Source of the DNA: Oscillospiraceae bacterium
Lineage (GTDB): Bacteria > Bacillota > Clostridia > Oscillospirales > Oscillospiraceae
Assembly: GCA_016296565.1 (NCBI GenBank)
Contig: JAEDJB010000019.1
Location: 1-20,419, forward strand
Direction: 5' to 3'
DNA length: 20,419 bases
Shown: piece after piece, positions 20,165-20,419 of the stretch
How the letters are laid out: the number at the start of each line of letters is the position of its first letter
How positions within the stretch are numbered: position 1 is the first letter of the stretch
The notes under the pieces: generated by a model
The model's input: only the letters and a program-made list of their open reading frames with translations
Database searches by the model: none
What the model was told of the DNA's origin: nothing
Made by a program: the position numbers and the translations under genes

Positions 20165-20419
20165 TCAGTGGGCCTCGGTCCGGTCCCCCACGTCCAGAGG
20201 CTGGACGGTGGTGGTGCCGTAGTCCTGCACCGTCAGGTCGATGGCAATGACCATCTTGTGGTGGCTGCCGTCCTCCCCGGTGGTGTTGAAGGTCACCTGG
20301 ATCTGGTTGGAGGTGAGCCGGCCCTGGCTGTCCACGCCGAAGGTGCAGTCCACATCCTCCAGGGTCATGTCCTGGCCCACATACTGGTACAGGTCGTCCA
20401 TGGTCTCCTCCGGGTGGGC
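20165..20419 (-). CDS. C-terminal part of an unidentified protein (5' end beyond window)
   Basis: At least 84 residues are open to the right edge, so this is the 3' end of a longer gene; an ATG at 20401 with GGAGGAG upstream could also be a start. The visible part has a helix (MDDLYQYVGQ) then beta strands: VDCTFGVDSQGRL, NQIQVTFNTT, HHKMVIAIDLTVQDYG, ending in QPLDVGDRTEAH. The beta-hairpin pattern resembles the C-terminus of secreted LolA/DUF6612-like lipoproteins of Firmicutes, but this is a guess from shape. It lies 117 bases upstream of the ABC ATPase gene on the same strand. Confidence 0.55.
   Translation of the reverse strand, partial: AHPEETMDDLYQYVGQDMTLEDVDCTFGVDSQGRLTSNQIQVTFNTTGEDGSHHKMVIAIDLTVQDYGTTTVQPLDVGDRTEAH

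Overview
The window looks like a chromosomal segment of a GC-rich gut-type Firmicute, most likely Clostridia of the Oscillospiraceae (Flavonifractor/Lawsonibacter-like). This is inferred from a low-GC-type gene set (DUF1385/YqhQ, ECF sigma with DUF4367 anti-sigma, GreA, OmpR-type two-component systems), strong AGGAGG ribosome binding sites and high GC in the core genes. Species assignment is not possible from the sequence alone. Almost all protein genes lie on the minus strand; tRNA-Leu, a four-helix-bundle protein and greA form the only plus-strand block.

Layout. 1-340: no protein gene, but a dense run of RNA hairpins that a good minus-strand promoter (268-296) would transcribe toward the left edge. 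341-1720: a minus-strand operon of small membrane, lipoprotein and zinc-ribbon genes with a clear promoter at 1692-1720. 1789-4150: an AT-richer, probably acquired block encoding a membrane protein, a secreted amidase-domain protein and a small secreted protein whose ribosome binding site is locked in a 17-bp hairpin. 4188-11052: a tightly packed operon reading DUF1385 - prmC - recA - recX - rimO - pgsA - ECF sigma - anti-sigma, many genes overlapping by 1-11 bases, with a LexA-type SOS box upstream at 11128-11141. 11133-14740: lipoprotein, response regulator and histidine kinase. 14879-16142: tRNA-Leu(CAA), a hairpin array, a four-helix-bundle (23S rRNA IVS/Avd-like) protein and greA. 16143-16659: terminators and more hairpins. 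16660-20419: ABC transporter (ATPase, permease), histidine kinase and response regulator, plus the end of an unidentified gene.

The most unusual element is at 15016-15613. Directly after the CCA end of tRNA-Leu comes a perfect 16-bp hairpin, then a chain of short hairpins separated by a conserved 6-7 base linker. The linker reads GWGAAG in the left half and its reverse complement CTTCWC in the right half, so the array is two arms facing each other. The four-helix-bundle gene starts 23 bases after the last linker. This looks like a structured-RNA/protein unit and is the best candidate here for an undescribed system. Other dense hairpin clusters (1-210, 13343-13396, 16426-16646, 20063-20118) suggest that this genome carries many short palindromic elements between genes.

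How genes work together: the SOS box would tie recA/recX to DNA damage and carry ribosome/translation modification genes (prmC, rimO) and phospholipid synthesis (pgsA) with it. The ECF sigma/anti-sigma pair sits just upstream of the secreted amidase block and may control it. The ABC transporter with its kinase and regulator has the layout of a peptide-antibiotic sensing and export module.
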